NCBI GenBank assembly: GCA_023382535.1
Contig: JAHDWA010000130.1
Span: forward strand, 1 to 16,459
Source of the DNA: Anaerolineae bacterium
GTDB lineage: Bacteria; Chloroflexota; Anaerolineae; 4572-78; J111
Reading direction: 5' to 3'
DNA length: 16,459 nt
Below the pieces are notes generated by a model, which saw only the letters and a list, made by a program, of their open reading frames with translations, made no database searches and had not been told where the DNA came from. Of the stretch, positions 8,801-14,092 are shown piece after piece. How positions within the stretch are numbered: position 1 is the stretch's first letter; the number at the start of each line of letters is the position of its first letter. The position numbers and the translations under genes are program-made.

Positions 8801-11555
8801 CATTGCCAACGTTGTTAGTCTGAGTATCGAAGGTTCCATCGCCGTCATTAAGGCAAACCTTGCTCTGACCGAAGCGGTCACTGCTGGCCAAATCCAAATC
8901 CCCATCGCCATCCACATCGCCAAAGGCCAGGCCATAGCTGCCGGAGCCAAAATTGTTCGAGATCGTGTCGAAAGGATTACCGACGCCATCGTTGAGGTAA
9001 ATCACATCCTGATTGCTGGCATTGCCCAGGGCTAAATCCAAGTCGCCGTCGCCATCTGCATCGCCTAAGGCTAACCCCCAGGCATCGCCACTGGCAGGGC
9101 CAACATCGTAACTGGCAGTGTCAAAAGTGGCGTCGCCGTCGTTCAAGTAGAGTTTACTCTGGCCGCCATAGTCGCCCACAATCATATCTACATCGCCATC
9201 ACCATCCACATCGCCCAAAACCGTGTCGGCAGCATGGTTAATTCCAAAGGTATGGCTAATAACATATTGGCCGCTGCCTCCCTGTGCTGCCGCACGGAAC
9301 TGCCAGATAGTAGGCGGCAGCAGATGAATACCTGAGGCAGTCAGCAGGCCGCTGCTGGCGCTGACCTGTACCAACTCACCGGGTTTGAAGGGGACAGCCG
9401 GGGTAAGGGTAAGAGTTGTGCCGTTGGCGGCATGAGCCGGTGAGAGCAGGCCGCGGAGCATCCCATGCACGGCAAAGGTTTGGTTCGAAATTGAGCCTGC
9501 TGCCATACTTTGGTCAAACGTGGCGGATATGACCGAGTTGGCCGGGACAGACCGGGCATTGCGGAGTGGAGAAAAAGTTTGCAGGACAGGCACAGCGGCG
9601 TTAACAGTAAACGAGCGCGGGGCCGTGCTGTTCTCATTGCCGGCGGCGTCAAAAGCGGTGACAGACCAGGTGTAAACACCGTTAGCCAGCAGGCCGGAAT
9701 TGTAGTCGGTGCCAGGCCCCACGTTGCTGAGGCTGCCATTGAAATCAACCCGATAGCCATCAGGCGGATCAGTGATAACAGTTTGCCAGGTAAGGGTTAC
9801 GGTTTGGGTAGTGGTAAAGTCATTGCCATCCGCGGGGTTGAGCAGGAGGGGGGCCGACGGCGGAAGTGTATCAACGGTCCAGGTGTAACTGGCCGGGGAA
9901 GGATCGGCATTGGTGGCGTTGTCAATGGCCCGTACCTGGAAGGTGTGAGAGCCATCAGCGAGGCTGGCGGCGGTAAAAGGGCTGGCGCATGTCGAAAAGC
10001 CGCCACCATCTACCTGGCATTGAAAAGAAGCGATACCACTGCCGCCGCTATCATCTCCAAAAAACTGGAAGGTGGGCGTAGGGTCGTTGTTCGGGTTGGT
10101 GGGGGCGTTGACGATAAAGGTATTAGGCGGGGTAGTATCCAATGCTGCCCCACCCTCATAGCGGGCCAGAGCGAAATCATAATTGGCATCGGCAGGATTG
10201 TGTCTGGCAAAGCCGGCGGCCACGATATAGCCATCGCTCTGGAGAGCCAGGCCCAACAGCCGGTCTTCTCCCTGGCTGCCCAGGCCCATGCTGGCAAAGA
10301 AGTCGGTCAGGGTTGAGCCGCTGCTACCAAAGCCGGTATCAAGCGCGCCGCTACTGGTATAGCGGGTCACAAAGAAGTCCAGACTGTTTGATGAACCGGA
10401 GTGGGCAAAGCCGCCGGCCACAATCGCGTTATCGGTTTGGCGCACCAGGTCGGTAAATTGGCTGGCGACCGAAGCGGGTGAACCCCAATTCGACGGCAGA
10501 GCGATGCCGTTGCTGCCGTCGCCGCCGCTGAAAGAGGAATCCAGGCTGCCAGAGGAGGAGTAGCGGGCCAGCACCGGCTTTTCGTTAAAGCCATCCGTGG
10601 CATAGCCCGCCACCACAATGCTGCCGTTGGGTTGAATAATGACGGCGTTGATGCGGGCGTTGGCGCCGCCATATGCCGTAAAATCTGTAGTCACCCGCCC
10701 ACTGCTGCCAAAGGTTGTATCAGGAGTGCCGTTGTTGGTGTAGCGGAACAGGGCAAACAGGTCGCGGCTGCCATTATTGGTAAAGCCAGCCGCTACAATT
10801 TTATCATCAGACTGGATAGCAATGGCATTGATCCGGTCTGTAGCGAAGAGGTTGGTAATGGTGGTGGCGTTACCGGAGGGGCCAAAACTGTTATCCCAGC
10901 TCAGGTCGCTGTTGTAGCGCACCAGGGCAAAGTCCTCGCTGCCGGCCCAGTTGGTGTAACCGGCGATAATCACTTTGCCGGTAGATTGCAACCCTACAGT
11001 GTTAGCCTGGGCCTGCCCTCCCCAAAAGTCATGGGCATTCTGGCTTAGGAGAGCGCCGCTGCTACTGAAGCGAAGCACGGCCATGTCATTGGTGCCGTCA
11101 GAAGTGTTGACCGCATAACCGGCTGCGTAAATATCGCCGGTGGTAGATCGAATGGCAACCGCATGGGCGCGATCGTGAGTACTTCCTCCGTAAAAATTAC
11201 GCTGGATGGTGCCGTTAAAGGGTGGACCAAAACTGGTATCGCGCGTTCCGTTGGCGTTATAACGAGCCAGGCCAAAATCATCGTTGCTGCCGTTGTTGGC
11301 GTAGCCAGCTACCACGATTTTTCCATCCGCTTGCAAGGCCACGTCGTTACCCTGGTTGGCACGCGAGGAGCCAAAATCCGTAGTCACCCGGCCATTGCCG
11401 GGGTAGCCTGGCATGGAGGGATCACCATCAAAAGTGGTGTCCAGGTTACCGGCGGCGGCCATGGTCAGGGCTACGGAAAGCAAGGTCAGGGCCAACACCA
11501 GGGTTGAACTGGAGATGAGCTTGGGGACAAATTTTGAGAAAGGTGGCAGCAACAT
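2898..11555 (-). CDS. Giant secreted multidomain surface protein with two beta-propellers, two beta-helices, PKD repeats and a papain-like C-terminal module
   Basis: A 2885-residue protein; ATG with AAGGAG 10 nt upstream. A signal peptide (basic start, hydrophobic VLALTLLSVALTMAAA) is probably cut after about residue 35. Domains in order, read by eye: seven delta-60-type repeats (about 37-470); an Ig-like domain opening with DTTPP (472-560); an FnIII-like domain (562-650); an SbsA-type Ig (653-755); seven FG-GAP/VCBS blades with DxDGDGDxD motifs (760-1118); a beta-helix introduced by CSLRGAI and ending DIGAFEY (1120-1466); three K319L-like PKD repeats (1468-1755); a PKD with WNFGDGQ (1757-1838); a putative-Ig domain (1839-1930); a second beta-helix ending DVGAYELQ (1932-2230); DUF11 (2233-2345); a papain-like module with Cys2424, His2531 and Asp2552/Asn2553 (about 2350-2590); a beta-rich C-terminal region; and the tail IYLPILKKSN. 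Likely extracellular or cell-surface, for adhesion, binding or processing. The response regulator gene lies 174 bp upstream. Function is inferred only from domains. Confidence 0.93.
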   Translation of the reverse strand: MLLPPFSKFVPKLISSSTLVLALTLLSVALTMAAAGNLDTTFDGDPSMPGYPGNGRVTTDFGSSRANQGNDVALQADGKIVVAGYANNGSNDDFGLARYNANGTRDTSFGPPFNGTIQRNFYGGSTHDRAHAVAIRSTTGDIYAAGYAVNTSDGTNDMAVLRFSSSGALLSQNAHDFWGGQAQANTVGLQSTGKVIIAGYTNWAGSEDFALVRYNSDLSWDNSFGPSGNATTITNLFATDRINAIAIQSDDKIVAAGFTNNGSRDLFALFRYTNNGTPDTTFGSSGRVTTDFTAYGGANARINAVIIQPNGSIVVAGYATDGFNEKPVLARYSSSGSLDSSFSGGDGSNGIALPSNWGSPASVASQFTDLVRQTDNAIVAGGFAHSGSSNSLDFFVTRYTSSGALDTGFGSSGSTLTDFFASMGLGSQGEDRLLGLALQSDGYIVAAGFARHNPADANYDFALARYEGGAALDTTPPNTFIVNAPTNPNNDPTPTFQFFGDDSGGSGIASFQCQVDGGGFSTCASPFTAASLADGSHTFQVRAIDNATNADPSPASYTWTVDTLPPSAPLLLNPADGNDFTTTQTVTLTWQTVITDPPDGYRVDFNGSLSNVGPGTDYNSGLLANGVYTWSVTAFDAAGNENSTAPRSFTVNAAVPVLQTFSPLRNARSVPANSVISATFDQSMAAGSISNQTFAVHGMLRGLLSPAHAANGTTLTLTPAVPFKPGELVQVSASSGLLTASGIHLLPPTIWQFRAAAQGGSGQYVISHTFGINHAADTVLGDVDGDGDVDMIVGDYGGQSKLYLNDGDATFDTASYDVGPASGDAWGLALGDADGDGDLDLALGNASNQDVIYLNDGVGNPFDTISNNFGSGSYGLAFGDVDGDGDLDLASSDRFGQSKVCLNDGDGTFDTQTNNVGNVGSGQTLTLGDVDGDGDLDIIAGRSSDNAIYFNNGDGTFNPTPYTFGSGSFSSTKYEMAAGDFNNDNALDVAISHQGAGRANVIYLNDGSGHPFDTLTHTVGTGSDCTTALATGDVDGDGDLDLALGNWGSSCVGGGQDRVYLNDGDGTFDTTSANFGPGDFNNMTHGLEMADLDGDGDLDIASAIWGNSPQIVYLNDDAGPNLTLEVDRTDDTNAASAQICADATPNDCSLRGAISKANAGSSDIYTITVPAGTYTLSLNGVNEDGNAGGDLDILNDVTINGAGALTTIINADGIDTVFDVQGNAQAIFANVTVKGGNGANPPIGGGIAGRLGTVVTVTNSAVVGNSAGTAGGGISAEGTVTVNSSTISGNTVSDVLGTGGGIYVTGNLNLNNSTISGNSADLGGGINNTFGGNSVIRNSTFSGNTGNFAGGSLLVEGGTLNIQNSLVTNSTGDDCSLSGGTLTGANNLVDDTTCGGSAGRLGAVTHFDPSLTNNGGEVQTHALLAGSNAIDTGTGSCPDHTGTSLTTDQRGLTRPQGASCDIGAFEYVGANQAPIANAGNDQSVNTGAVVTLNGSSSSDPDDDTPLTFSWTQTGGPTVTLSDATAQSPTFTAPVDPATLTFSLAVTDALGLAASTPDTIIVTVNNQAPVADAGNDQSVNTSSLVTLDGSISSDPDGDTPLTYAWSQIGGPAVSLSNAATASPGFFAPSDPAVLTFSLTVTDSLGAAGATPDTIIVTVNNQAPVANAGPDQNVNPNASVTLDGSGSFDPDNDLPLTYGWSQTGGPAIGLSNLNAISPTFTAPAAPAVLTFTLMVTDNLGLADATPEEVVVAVGDSAITGLNAANSSPTVLGSATAFTATISGGSNVSYTWNFGDGQTGSGTTASHTYAAAGNYTAIVTATNSSGSVSASTSVTVTAPNAPPSFTSSPVKTATVGQAYTYNITTGDPNTGDTLSVSAPTKPAWLTLTPGSNGSATLSGIPASGDIGSNSVSLLVTDSGGLTATQSFTIAVNPASQVTCSGSSLKTLLNGAGPTINLDGNCRYLLTDQTGSAGHILYLANKSNLTINGNGATIERDSSAGNLGLIYLTSSNNVTIRNLTLKGGKITSTGNTTAVVGGGLIVYNSQNITLSGIRFIDNTAYRGGGVYSYLSTLTIYNAVFANNQATTTGAGLYTYGTSSIQIENSTFTDNFGSNPREAIFAMQPLTIRNSIIANHNVGIYAYGSTVTEDYNIFSNNDQNQVTQGATLTSGGHSFTVADLDQHFVDMTSFNYQLKPSSPAVDKGTALNTTTDANGNSRPFSGTLVDVGAYELQAVGGPSLAINKTGPTWALVNTPFVYKVIVSNKGLSAAATLRITDTLPAGASFVGNASDGGVFTNGAVVWNIGDLAVGETKTVQYEAQISQSVTNTDYRVVSISDGSIGAVGKAVETKSNSILLRNSGFLPKPDGFGFPNWGKPVNDTDLNAKNIYAVFGPSVCTPGTGGSANTCVLNAAGEGFRKTWIKNGEGGHCYGMAVGSLKFFLAEPFIDGRSSPAQFQGGAASTFDLTRNADMQNLISHYFFNQSGNPPLNPQGKVRTVTDGAPNSLVNFLITQGFDGPANDDSYTIGFWKRDRSGGHAVTPYGLEDKGGGVYWLYVYDNNYPNNFGRVVKINTNTNTWVYEGAAINPNAPASTYEGDDSTRSIVLDSVDYATNYPKKCGFCETVSTSGLSALNTGDVTEFALAGEGRLLVTNSAGQRVGYDPATGQFVNQIPGAEMSTPFNGLELNIPPVIRVPVSGTYSLKVMNTNNTFGNTEAEADLQITSPGLVVILEGLKIDSAEPDQSTPVGPFETMSAGFDYANKAISFQSSANDRETPVLSMGINTTGGKSYLFDLSGLQLAQGKTVEMSFDPATEKLSFSDDDTSQAQTYNLSATQILTDGNKNTFQQNNLTGGSGPGATVDFGTWDGVSQPTIEMITATGNNIYLPILKKSN
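3800..4520 (-). other. Papain-like cysteine peptidase-like module (predicted)
   Basis: Residues about 2350-2590 of the giant protein. Cys2424 sits in NGEGGHCYGMAVGSLKFF, with small glycines then the start of a helix, as in papain-fold nucleophile helices. His2531 sits in SGGHAVTPYGLE, at the start of a strand. Asp2552-Asn2553-Asn2554 follow in WLYVYDNNYP, 21-23 residues after the His, which fits the Asn/Asp of a papain-like triad. Order and spacing (Cys, then 107 residues, His, then about 21, Asp/Asn) suit the clan CA fold. No known family could be assigned with certainty, so activity is a prediction from motif order. Confidence 0.55.
4880..5765 (-). other. Second beta-helix domain of the giant protein
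   Basis: This runs from CSGSSLKTLLNGAGPTINLD through rungs such as NLTINGNGATIERD, NVTIRNLTLKGG, NITLSGIRFIDNTAYRGGGV and IQIENSTFTDN to DVGAYELQ. It has the repetitive Asn/Thr/Ile rung pattern of a parallel beta-helix and is clearly a diverged relative of the first beta-helix in the same protein, with a different entry sequence and no CSLR motif. Confidence 0.7.
6296..7150 (-). repeat. Three tandem K319L-like PKD repeats
   Basis: Three consecutive units of about 93-95 residues each begin with NQAPxAxAGxDQ, run through LDGSxSxDPDxDxPLTYxWSQxGGP and FxAPxxPAxLTFxLxVTDxLG, and end with TPDTIIVTV or a variant. The first two unit boundaries are almost identical at DNA level (GTGACGAT[A/G]AT.GTATCAGGGGT on the plus strand near 6590 and 6870). 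These are the most recently duplicated part of the gene. A fourth, classic PKD with WNFGDGQ follows at about 6045-6290. Confidence 0.85.
7160..8200 (-). other. CSLR-type right-handed beta-helix domain
   Basis: This segment of the giant protein starts with a DRTDDTNAASAQICADAT stretch and NDCSLRGAISKAN, the CSLREA-type entry motif. It continues with beta-helix rungs of the form x-I-x-N-S-T-I-S-G-N-x-A-x-x-G-G-G-I and ends with TDQRGLTRP ... CDIGAFEY, the usual end of the choice-of-anchor Q type. Such domains occur on secreted bacterial surface proteins and resemble pectate-lyase-like folds, but no catalytic residues are evident. Confidence 0.75.
8205..9260 (-). repeat. Seven FG-GAP/VCBS repeats with calcium-binding motifs
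   Basis: Seven units of about 48-55 residues each contain GDxDGDGDLDLA and a following YLNDGDGTFDT. Six carry a canonical DxDGDGDxD loop. The fifth is degenerate (DFNNDNALD) but keeps acidic/amide ligands. This is the FG-GAP/VCBS blade pattern known from integrin-like propellers, and calcium binding is expected from the loops. On the plus strand the region shows as recurring CATCGCC/GTCGCCGTC strings, which could mislead repeat finders and short-read assembly. Confidence 0.85.
10145..11447 (-). repeat. Seven delta-60-type repeats (predicted beta-propeller)
   Basis: Seven degenerate units of about 55-70 residues share the pattern G-x-V-T-T-D-F-G ... A-V-A-L-Q-x-D-G-K-I-V-V-A-G-x ... D-F-A-L-A-R-Y-x-x-x-G-x-L-D-x-x-F-G. 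Clear instances are LQADGKIVVAGYANN, IQSDDKIVAAGFTNN, IQPNGSIVVAGYATD and LQSDGYIVAAGFARH. This is the pattern of the TIGR02608 delta-60 repeat. Seven copies would suit a seven-bladed propeller, which is inference. At DNA level the units are divergent and do not form near-identical tandem repeats. Confidence 0.8.
11448..11555 (-). other. Signal peptide coding segment of the giant protein
   Basis: Residues 1-36. Lysines at 8 and 12 precede a hydrophobic core of about 16 residues (VLALTLLSVALTMAAA), and AAA-G is a plausible signal peptidase I site. No lipobox cysteine is present, so export through Sec is expected without lipidation. Confidence 0.75.
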
Positions 11556-11729
11556 GAGGGTAGGTCTCCTTATGAAAAGATGGGGTCAGCAGGGTTCAGC
11601 ACGAATTCTATTCTACCAACCCTGCGCCGGTTTACCTACCCCAGAATTTGTTATTTTCACTAACAAAAAATTGTTATTTTGAGGGGAGTCTGTTACTAAA
11701 AATTTGATTGATGAGGGGAACTGCTAATT
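11556..11729 (-). promoter_or_regulatory. Upstream region of the giant surface-protein gene
   Basis: This 174-bp gap between the response regulator stop and the giant gene start holds three signals. Two direct copies of TTGTTATTTT (11648-11657 and 11671-11680) are spaced 23 bp centre to centre, about two helical turns. Two copies of TGAGGGGA lie at 11680-11687 and 11712-11719. An 8-bp inverted repeat, GCAGGGTT/AACCCTGC, lies at 11589-11596 and 11618-11625. A TAGAAT hexamer on the minus strand within the inverted-repeat loop could be a -10 box, but I find no good -35. The ribosome binding site AAGGAG is at 11567-11572 (plus-strand coordinates). Confidence 0.4.
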
Positions 11730-12386
11730 TTAATCCAGGGTGGCTAGCCCATGGCGGAGCGCGAAAAGGACAGCCTGGGTTCGATTGGTTAAGTCTAACT
11801 TGGTCAGAATACTATTGATATGCCGGGCGACGGTGTTGGCGCTGAGGTAGAGTTGCCAGGCAATTTGCTCGTTCGTCAAACCCCGGGCCAACAGGCGCAG
11901 AATCTCTACCTCGCGTGTGGTGAGCTCCGAGGGTGTTCCTGCTAAGCGGGCCATTCCCTGGGCCAATTGGGTGGCTATAGCCGGCGGCCAGTAGGCCCGG
12001 CCATACGCCACCTCGGTGATAGCCCGAAGCAGTTCCTCGCGGGGTGTGTCCTTTAGCAGGTAGCCGAGCGCCCCTGCTTTGACTGCCGGGAAGACGTGCT
12101 CGTCTTTGGAAAAGCCGGTTAGCACCAGAATGCGGGCTTGAGGCAGGGCCTGCTTAATTTTGGCAATGGCAATAAGCCCATCTTGATGTGGCATGGCTAA
12201 GTCAATCAGGATGACATCGGGTTGTAGGGTCAAAGCTAGTGAGACTGCTTCCAGCCCATTGGCGGCCTCGCCAACTAATTCCATATCCGGCTGAAGGCCA
12301 ATTAGTGACCGCAGTCCTTCGCGAACAATCTCATGATCATCGGCAATCAAGATGCGGATAGGTGCATCTAGACTCTTGTTCGTCAT
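11730..12386 (-). CDS. NarL/LuxR-type two-component response regulator
   Basis: A 218-residue regulator, counted from the ATG at 12386. A TTG at 12395 would add three residues, but the AAAGGAA ribosome binding site would then be only about 2 nt away, while it is about 10 nt from the ATG. The receiver domain (about 10-125) has the acidic pair Asp16-Asp17 (IADDHEIVREGL), phospho-acceptor Asp62 (VILIDLAMP), Thr90 (LVLTGF) and Lys112 (LLKDTP), all the residues needed for phosphorylation. The C-terminal LuxR-type HTH (about 154-213) reads LTTREVEILRLLARGLTNEQIA ... NTVARHINSILTKL. Phosphorylation by a sensor kinase should switch DNA binding, but no kinase lies in the window, so it is an orphan here. 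It sits 174 bp upstream of the giant surface-protein gene on the same strand and is a natural candidate regulator for it, which is inference. Confidence 0.95.
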   Translation of the reverse strand: MTNKSLDAPIRILIADDHEIVREGLRSLIGLQPDMELVGEAANGLEAVSLALTLQPDVILIDLAMPHQDGLIAIAKIKQALPQARILVLTGFSKDEHVFPAVKAGALGYLLKDTPREELLRAITEVAYGRAYWPPAIATQLAQGMARLAGTPSELTTREVEILRLLARGLTNEQIAWQLYLSANTVARHINSILTKLDLTNRTQAVLFALRHGLATLD

Positions 12387-12559
12387 GGCTCTCAAATTCC
12401 TTTACCCAACTACTTTAAGAGCTGAATTTTACCAAACCTCCTGGCAGAGTCAACAACCGTTATACCTGCGGTGCCAGGCTTATTTTCTTTGAAATTAGAG
12501 CCGTGATAAACATAAGCTAAAAAGCTCTTTCAACTCAAATTATAAACAGGAGTAAATCT
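12387..12559. promoter_or_regulatory. Region between the response regulator and the small ORF
   Basis: This AT-rich gap carries the response regulator's ribosome binding site (AAAGGAA on the minus strand, at about 12396-12402) and presumably its promoter. It also holds a 7-bp inverted repeat, CCTGGCA/TGCCAGG (12440-12446 and 12472-12478, 25-nt loop), and a short AGCT-AAAA-AGCT repeat (12515-12526). No clear terminator for the leftward AraC-type gene is seen, so readthrough into the response regulator is possible. Confidence 0.3.
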
Positions 12560-12679
12560 ATGGAAAATGAAGATGATAAATCTTTTACTTTTAACATTGA
12601 TCTCTACACGACCCACCCTGGTAACTCATTCAATTGGAAGGGGAAAACAGAGGGTTTGAGGCAAAGGGACGCCGCTTAA
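12560..12679 (+). CDS. Possible 39-residue small protein, antisense to the 3' end of the AraC-type gene
   Basis: An ATG at 12560 with a strong AGGAGT ribosome binding site about 7 nt upstream opens a 39-codon frame ending in TAA at 12677-12679. The start is acidic (MENEDDKSF), followed by TFNIDLYTTHPGNSFNW and a basic end (KGKTEGLRQRD). It is the only rightward gene candidate between 2.9 and 16.2 kb. Its last 54 bases overlap the 3' end of the AraC-type gene on the other strand. A weak promoter may be TTGAAA (12489-12494) with CATAAG (12511-12516). No family is recognised. It could be a real small protein, the 5' stub of a gene lost by rearrangement, or chance. Confidence 0.35.
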   Translation: MENEDDKSFTFNIDLYTTHPGNSFNWKGKTEGLRQRDAA

Positions 12680-13504
12680 TGATGCTTGACCCACCATCTC
12701 TGCTGAAAAACATTCAAGTTCAACCAGCGCCAGTGGCATGGCTGTTGTCTTGGACCACCAGGTTTGATACACATAATTCCGGGTAAAACAGGCGGCCTGG
12801 GGGTGGTTCGAAAGTTCTATACAGACCCAGTCCAGGGCAGCTAAGTTTTTCTGCACAAAGAACGCGGGGACCGTTTCGTCTTCGCCCAACACAGTTCCGG
12901 CCAAATACATGTATCGGTTTGCCGGATAGGCTGGAAAGCACATCCGCACCCCACAGTAGTCTCTTTGAGAAGGTACTATCTCTTCCGACTGAACTGCCTG
13001 GGCCAACAAATTCCACACAGTTAAAAGGTCTCTATTTGGGTCGAGCGGACTCAGTTGAGTGACCAGGCCGGCTAATCGCAGCGCCGGTAGCTTTTTCAGT
13101 TGGGGTTTTAAGGGTGCGCTGCCGTTTAAGAACTCCAGGTACTCTGGCGTGAGTCTACTCATAAGCCGGCGCTGGTCAAACCCGGCGTGCAGTTTGGCCT
13201 GACGCGGCGATAGCTGAAACACCCGCTTAAAGGCGCGGGAGAAGGTTTCGGGGGCATTAAACTGGTATTGGCAAGCAATGTCAATAATTTTCTCGTCCGA
13301 CGTCAACAAACATCGGGCGGCTTCACAGAGCCGGCGGCGCATCAAGTAATCATACGGGGTAAAATGAGTGACCCGGCTAAAGGTGCGGCTGAAGTGGTAG
13401 AGGGAAAAAGAGACAGCTTCTGCCATATCGGCCACACTAATTTCATCGGTCAGATGAGCCTCAATGAACTCGATTGCCTTCAGCATCAAAGCAAGGTCAG
13501 ACAT
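12626..13504 (-). CDS. AraC-family transcriptional regulator with C-terminal GyrI-like effector-binding domain
   Basis: A 292-residue regulator. Residues about 1-108 form an N-terminal AraC-type double helix-turn-helix: the first HTH is around ISVADMAEAVSFSLYHFSRTF (22-42) and the second around KIIDIACQYQFNAPETFSRAF (72-92), with the usual signature end FKRVFQLSPRQ. From about 130 the sequence (KKLPALRLAGLVTQL ... TVWNLLAQAV ... YLAGTVLGED ... VPAFFVQKNL) matches a GyrI-like/AraC effector-binding fold, which in relatives such as Rob and SoxS-type fusions or BmrR-like proteins binds small, often hydrophobic, molecules. Effector HTH-first order is typical of this subclass. It begins 9 bp after the stop of the stand-alone GyrI-like gene, so the two are very probably co-transcribed and perhaps translationally coupled; its own Shine-Dalgarno (CAGG) is weak. 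The ligand is unknown. Confidence 0.92.
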   Translation of the reverse strand: MSDLALMLKAIEFIEAHLTDEISVADMAEAVSFSLYHFSRTFSRVTHFTPYDYLMRRRLCEAARCLLTSDEKIIDIACQYQFNAPETFSRAFKRVFQLSPRQAKLHAGFDQRRLMSRLTPEYLEFLNGSAPLKPQLKKLPALRLAGLVTQLSPLDPNRDLLTVWNLLAQAVQSEEIVPSQRDYCGVRMCFPAYPANRYMYLAGTVLGEDETVPAFFVQKNLAALDWVCIELSNHPQAACFTRNYVYQTWWSKTTAMPLALVELECFSAEMVGQASLSGVPLPQTLCFPLPIE

Positions 13505-13513
13505 AAGCCTGGC

Positions 13514-14032
13514 TCAAACCGGAAGTTTTTGAATGGGGACATAAACATCAATGGCCGAGTCGGCCAGACGCTCCATGCCTTTGAAGCGATGGTCATAATA
13601 TTGAAAATTAAAGGGATAGGCCGCCGCATAACCGGCCTGGGGCATCCACTCCCGGTAAATCATCTGCGGCCAGTCCTGATTGATTTGCTCCCCGACCAGG
13701 GTAAAAACCGCATATTGACTTGGGGGGAGAACTTTGACCACCCATTCCACCGGCACATCATTTGGGGAGCCAACGACCAGGCCGACAAATACCTCAAATT
13801 CTCCCGTTACCCTGGTATCCGGGTGAGAGAGGTGGACTTCATAAAAAACATCCTTTTGAGCCGCCAGCCGGTCCACAGCCGAGGCGTTTTGCTGGATGAA
13901 GGCCATCAAACGCCGCCATAATTTCCCGATTTCGTTTTCTTCACTCCACGGGTCTTTTTCCTCAAATGGATTTCCAAAGAAGCTAACCCCGGCCAGCAGC
14001 AGTCCCTCTTTCTGGGTGATTTTTGGATTCAT
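13514..14032 (-). CDS. Stand-alone GyrI-like small-molecule-binding protein
   Basis: A 172-residue protein, counted from the ATG at 14032. I prefer this to the ATG at 14038 because GGGG sits 6 nt before the former but directly against the latter. It shows the SHS2-duplicated GyrI-like plan: KEGLLLAGVSFFG near the start, IGKLWRRLMAFIQ, then YEVHL, FEVFVGLVVGSPNDVP, a second half with WVVKVLPPSQYAVFTLVGE, IYREWMP and a terminal DVYVPI. Such proteins (SbmC/GyrI, Cass2) bind or titrate small molecules or toxins; some hydrolyse cyclopropanoid genotoxins. It lacks any DNA-binding domain. It pairs with the AraC-type gene whose C-terminal domain has the same plan, suggesting a shared ligand. A strong hairpin lies just upstream of its start. 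The family call is by recognition; substrate unknown. Confidence 0.85.
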   Translation of the reverse strand: MNPKITQKEGLLLAGVSFFGNPFEEKDPWSEENEIGKLWRRLMAFIQQNASAVDRLAAQKDVFYEVHLSHPDTRVTGEFEVFVGLVVGSPNDVPVEWVVKVLPPSQYAVFTLVGEQINQDWPQMIYREWMPQAGYAAAYPFNFQYYDHRFKGMERLADSAIDVYVPIQKLPV

Positions 14033-14054
14033 ACACATCCCCGGTTTGGATTAA

Positions 14055-14092
14055 AGCCTGCTTCCCCTGAAAAGATGCAGGGGAAGCAGGCT
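14055..14092 (-). terminator. 15-bp intercistronic hairpin after the TrmO-type gene
   Basis: AGCCTGCTTCCCCTG (14055-14069) pairs perfectly with CAGGGGAAGCAGGCT (14078-14092) around an 8-nt loop. On the minus strand the stem starts about 10 nt after the TrmO-type stop and is followed by TTTAAT, a short T tract. It therefore fits a terminator, or an attenuator, since the next start codon is only 22 nt beyond it, leaving little room for an independent promoter. Confidence 0.75.

Noticed and set aside
8505..9035. Plus-strand frame of 176 codons with an internally repetitive sequence
   Set aside because: Its periodicity is the mirror image of the FG-GAP repeats encoded on the other strand; nothing supports translation.
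8205..9260. Regularly spaced similar strings that could suggest a CRISPR array or minisatellite
   Set aside because: The period is about 150 bp, the copies are degenerate and keep reading frame, and they encode FG-GAP blades; no cas genes are present.
9510..10316. Long open frame (268 codons) on the plus strand inside the giant gene
   Set aside because: It is antisense to a clear delta-60/Ig-domain coding sequence, has low-complexity Gly/Ala/Arg/Ile-rich content, no ribosome binding site and no recognisable domain. Other plus-strand frames in 3.4-11.5 kb are rejected for the same reason.
12387..12395. TTG at 12395 as the start of the response regulator
   Set aside because: The ribosome binding site would be only about 2 nt away; the ATG at 12386 has proper spacing.
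13268..13921. 217-codon plus-strand frame across the AraC-type and GyrI-like genes
   Set aside because: It is antisense to two well-supported genes and their junction, with no ribosome binding site or recognisable domain.
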